A stretch of DNA of 64,000 bases from Flavobacteriaceae bacterium CP2B (GTDB taxonomy: Bacteria; Bacteroidota; Bacteroidia; Flavobacteriales; Flavobacteriaceae). The stretch spans positions 159,495 to 223,494 of the forward strand of contig LXTR01000070.1 in NCBI GenBank assembly GCA_001683825.1. Reading direction: 5' to 3'. The notes below the pieces were generated by a model, which saw only the letters and a list, made by a program, of their open reading frames with translations, ran no database searches and was not told the DNA's origin. This document shows, in pieces, positions 61,901 through 64,000 of the stretch. The position numbers and the translations under genes were made by a program. Numbering within the stretch: the stretch's first letter is position 1; each line of letters opens with the position of its first letter.

Positions 61901-64000
61901 TATACGGGTAACGCCACCCATACCTATGCCACCCCGGGTACCTATACCGTGAGGATCAGCGGGGATTTTCCGCATCTTAAATTTGATTTTGGCGGGGACA
62001 ATCAAAAATTACTTTCTGTAGATCAATGGGGGAGCCAGGTCTGGGAATCCTTTAGTCAGGCATTTTATGGATGTACCAATATGGTGATCAATGCCACTGA
62101 TGCACCCGATTTATCAAACGTGACCAACATGAGCCTAATGTTTTCATTGGCAAAAGCCTTTAACCAGGATATCAGTGGTTGGGACGTATCCAATGTAACA
62201 AACATGAGGGGAATCTTTGAAGGAGCCGCTTCATTTAACCAGGATATCAGTAGTTGGGATGTCTCTAAGGTAACCAATATGAGCAATATGTTCTCAGTTG
62301 CAGAAGCCTTTGACCAGAACATTGGCGGTTGGGACGTATCCAATGTAACATCGATGAATTATATGTTCCAAAGCGCCACATCTTTTAACCAGGATATTGG
62401 CAACTGGGTGGTGTCCAATGTAACCAGTATGAGAGGAATGTTTTCCCAGGCCAGCTCTTTTAACCAGGATATTAACGGCTGGGACGTATCCAAGGTTACC
62501 GACATGCGTGCAATATTTTACAATGCAAGCTTCTTTAACCAGGCTTTAAGTGGTTGGAATGTCTCCAATGTTACCAAAATGTCCGATATGTTTAATAGAG
62601 CAGGTTCTTTTAATCAGGACATAGGAGGCTGGGATGTATCCAATGTGGAAGATATGGGTTGGCAGTTCTTCCAGGCCAACTCCTTTAATCAGGATATTGG
62701 GGGCTGGGATGTGTCTAAGGTGAACGATATGACATATATGTTCTATGAAGCGCCAGCCTTTAATCAGGATATTAGCGATTGGGACGTATCCAATGTAGTA
62801 TCAATGTATGGTATGTTTGAACAAGCAGGGCTTTCCATAGAAAACTATGACAGGCTGCTAAACGGTTGGAGTACCCTGACCTTAAAAAATAATGTTTCTT
62901 TTGATGCCGGCAACAGCACCTATTGTATCGGAGAGGAAGCTCGTCAAAAAATCATAGAAGATTTTGGCTGGACCATTACCGATGCCGGAAAGGATTGTGC
63001 CGCTTATGATAAAGACGGAGACGGAATACTGGACATGGACGATAACTGTGCCGCCGTATCCAATAGCGATCAGCTGGACACGGATATGGACGGAGACGGG
63101 GATGTATGTGACACGGACGACGACAACGACGGCACCCCAGATACGGACGACGATTTTCCACTAGACCCGGATGAGGATACCGATACCGATGGGGATGGTA
63201 CTGGGGACAATGCCGATGAGGATGATGACAATGATGGTACCCCTGATACGGACGACGATTTCCCACTGGATCCGGATGAGGATACCGATACCGATGGGGA
63301 TGGCACTGGAGACAATGCCGATGACGATGATGACAATGATGGTACCCCTGATACGGACGACGATTTCCCACTGGATCCGGATGAGGATACCGATACCGAT
63401 GGGGATGGCACCGGAGACAATGCCGATGAGGATGATGACAATGATGGTACCCCGGATACGGAAGATGATTTCCCACTGGATCCGGATGAAGATACCGATA
63501 CCGATGGGGACGGCACCGGAGACAATGCCGATGAGGACGATGACAATGATGGCACCCCGGATACGGAAGATGATTTCCCACTGGATCCGGATGAGGATAC
63601 CGATACCGATGGGGACGACACCGGAGACAATGCCGATGAGGACGATGACAATGATGGCACCCCGGATACGGAAGATGATTTCCCACTGGATCCGGATGAG
63701 GATACCGATACCGATGGGGACGACACCGGAGACAATGCCGATGAGGACGATGACAATGATGGCACCCCGGATACGGAAGATGATTTCCCACTGGATCCGG
63801 ATGAGGATACCGATACCGATGGGGATGGCACCGGAGACAATGCCGATGAGGATGATGACAATGATGGTACCCCGGATACGGAAGATGATTTCCCACTGGA
63901 TCCGGATGAAGATACCGATACCGATGGGGACGGCACCGGAGACAATGCCGATGAGGACGATGACAATGATGGCACCCCGGATACGGAAGATGATTTCCCA
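58928..64000 (+). CDS. Giant secreted repeat protein: PKD-like + DUF285 modules and Asp-rich calcium-type repeats (3' end beyond window)
   Basis: The frame is open for 1,691 codons to the last base and has no stop in view. Signal peptide: residues 1-22 (FLLLALCWLNCGSLLAQ). Three similar modules follow (about residues 24-409, 410-949, 950-1359). Each starts TTWKTDN, has a PKD-like sandwich (YTVDWGDGSTD, THTYATPGTYTVSISG), then 8, 14 and 9 copies of a 25-residue BspA-like DUF285 repeat (SFNQDIGGWDVSNV), and ends NYDKLLNGWS...DFGWTITDAG. From about residue 1360 come thrombospondin-type-3-like loops, then nine 35-residue Asp-rich units. Likely a surface adhesin, perhaps exported by type IX secretion (C-terminus not seen). 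Confidence 0.9.
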   Translation, partial: MTTIIKFLLLALCWLNCGSLLAQGEFITTWKTDNPGTTDANSIEIPTGGGTFSYTVDWGDGSTDTTVYAGNATHTYATPGTYTVSISGDFPHLKFDFGGDNEKLLSVEQWGDQVWGSMSYSFYNCSNMVINATDAPNLSGVTDMSGMFLGASSFNQDISNWNVSNVGNMNSMFSNAYSFNQDIGGWDVFNVDDMHAMFKDASSFNQDIGTWDVSLVRDMSEMFQGATAFNQDIGAWTIEYVRSMKKMFRHATAFNQSLNGWDVSGVWDMSEMFWGASSFNQNIGSWSVYNVQDMSYMFYEATSFNQDISGWNVGSVRQMSFMFYGASSFNQDISSWNVSNVGKMSNMLDGTSFSPQNYDKLLNAWSDLSLQGFVAFGAGNSTYCSGGDARQKIIDDFGWTITDAGKGCPFITTWKTDNPGKSDDNSIEIPTGEDYTFAYTVDWGDGSMDNTVYTGNAIHTYATPGTYTVSISGAFPHLQFRFYEDTDGDNKKLLSVEKWGSQVWESMESSFAWCSNLVINATDVPDLSQVYSMRYMFQGATSFNQDISGWNVSNVVDMNSMFYAATSFNQDIGSWDVSNVYDMTYMFYDTPAFNQDIGGWNVSNVKYMLYMFWKATAFNQNIGGWDVSNVVNMEWMFREATAFDQDISAWNVGNVTNMFYMFLEATSFNQDIGGWDVSSVNDMRGMFYGATSFNQDIGGWDVSNVSTMSQLFLRATSFNQDISGWDVSSVNNMSGMFYKTPFNQNIGGWDVSSVINMSYMFEEATAFNQDISAWNVGNATNMSEMFERATSFNQDISGWDVSNVNNMSEMFRDATAFNQDITGWDLGNVINMENMFQQATAFNQDVGSWNVGNVTNMKGMFLGATSFNQDLSGWDVSNVNDMTEMFKDTELSRENYDKLLNGWSALTLKNGVVFDGGNSNYCDGADARQKMIDDFGWTITDAGEDCPPPFVTTWKTDNQGASDDNQIIITTGTGTFAYTVDWGDGSTDNTVYTGNATHTYATPGTYTVRISGDFPHLKFDFGGDNQKLLSVDQWGSQVWESFSQAFYGCTNMVINATDAPDLSNVTNMSLMFSLAKAFNQDISGWDVSNVTNMRGIFEGAASFNQDISSWDVSKVTNMSNMFSVAEAFDQNIGGWDVSNVTSMNYMFQSATSFNQDIGNWVVSNVTSMRGMFSQASSFNQDINGWDVSKVTDMRAIFYNASFFNQALSGWNVSNVTKMSDMFNRAGSFNQDIGGWDVSNVEDMGWQFFQANSFNQDIGGWDVSKVNDMTYMFYEAPAFNQDISDWDVSNVVSMYGMFEQAGLSIENYDRLLNGWSTLTLKNNVSFDAGNSTYCIGEEARQKIIEDFGWTITDAGKDCAAYDKDGDGILDMDDNCAAVSNSDQLDTDMDGDGDVCDTDDDNDGTPDTDDDFPLDPDEDTDTDGDGTGDNADEDDDNDGTPDTDDDFPLDPDEDTDTDGDGTGDNADDDDDNDGTPDTDDDFPLDPDEDTDTDGDGTGDNADEDDDNDGTPDTEDDFPLDPDEDTDTDGDGTGDNADEDDDNDGTPDTEDDFPLDPDEDTDTDGDDTGDNADEDDDNDGTPDTEDDFPLDPDEDTDTDGDDTGDNADEDDDNDGTPDTEDDFPLDPDEDTDTDGDGTGDNADEDDDNDGTPDTEDDFPLDPDEDTDTDGDGTGDNADEDDDNDGTPDTEDDFP
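63131..64000 (+). repeat. 105-bp tandem repeat array coding 35-residue Asp-rich units
   Basis: Units begin at 63131, 63236, 63341, 63446, 63551, 63656, 63761, 63866 and 63971 (last one cut by the window end). Each codes GTPDT(D/E)DDFPLDPDEDTD followed by TDGDGTGDNADEDDDND. Units 4 and 8 are identical in DNA, as are 5 and 6, so a four-unit block has been copied recently. Confidence 0.95.

Noticed and set aside
62976..63975. Two minus-strand frames of about 300 residues rich in Ser/Val or His/Pro/Arg
   Set aside because: They are mirror frames of the 105-bp repeat of the giant plus-strand gene; periodic DNA keeps all frames free of stops.
63131..64000. CRISPR-like periodicity
   Set aside because: The units are contiguous, in frame and without unique spacers, so this is a coding tandem repeat.

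Overview
The window reads as chromosome of a GC-rich marine-type Flavobacteriaceae (Bacteroidota). Support comes from near-exact TAnnTTTG -7 promoter boxes (e.g. 13566, 20402, 24918, 32196, 35778, 37869), TonB-dependent receptor/DUF4249 pairs, split transketolase, the flavobacterial secreted 'asparagine synthetase B-like' protein, few Shine-Dalgarno sites, and PorT-type barrels. I cannot name the species; Robiginitalea/Muricauda-like lineages would fit the base composition.

Layout. (1) 1-12.8 kb: end of a molybdate-type ABC transporter, a lipoprotein, gamma-glutamyltransferase, a sugar-acid cluster (FAH-family hydrolase, SMP-30 lactonase, SDR, secreted esterase), DinB protein, then a Na+/solute symporter overlapping myo-inositol oxygenase. 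(2) 12.8-37.8 kb: core housekeeping: a structured small-RNA candidate, monomeric isocitrate dehydrogenase, TonB receptor + DUF4249, glycerate kinase, thrS-infC-rpmI-rplT (infC apparently starting with ATA), yjbQ, HAD phosphatase, dnaB, accA, tgt-lptG (tgt apparently starting with TTG), split transketolase, FKBP lipoprotein, S4 protein, methyltransferase, aroK. (3) 37,996-50,237: an AT-rich genomic island inserted in the 3' end of tRNA-Lys(TTT), bounded by a 16-bp direct repeat, with a Bacteroidota-type tyrosine integrase. (4) 50.2-55.8 kb: a 163-bp tandem duplication, then a Crp-family regulator and a probable electrophile/quinone-stress gene run (OM protein, DoxX, FMN reductase, two DJ-1/PfpI proteins, CHMI-like tautomerase). 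(5) 55.8-57.5 kb: a gene-poor, repeat-bearing stretch. (6) 57.5-64 kb: a membrane-bound AraC regulator and a giant secreted repeat protein (PKD-like + DUF285 modules, then 35-residue Asp-rich calcium-binding-type repeats) running off the window end.

Most interesting: inside the island, seven consecutive same-strand units are separated by 59-236 bp imperfect palindromes that look like integron attC recombination sites. The short box at the left edge of a unit (GTTGGCTACA, GTTAGCT, GTTATGC, GTTGTTG) is the exact reverse complement of the box just after the gene of the SAME unit (TGTAGCCAAC, AGCTAAC, GCATAAC, CAACAAC), although the boxes differ between units. This is what is expected if each unit was once a circular gene cassette. 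No integron integrase is visible, so the array would be a CALIN-type cassette cluster carried on a tRNA-integrated island. The cargo (HEPN-like protein, TIR-like NADase candidate plus partner, PIN-like membrane protein, EEP nuclease + GIY-YIG/DUF4357, FRG protein, DEDD exonuclease, small GIY-YIG protein; an HNH nuclease lies outside the array) resembles anti-phage defence and is mostly of unproven function.
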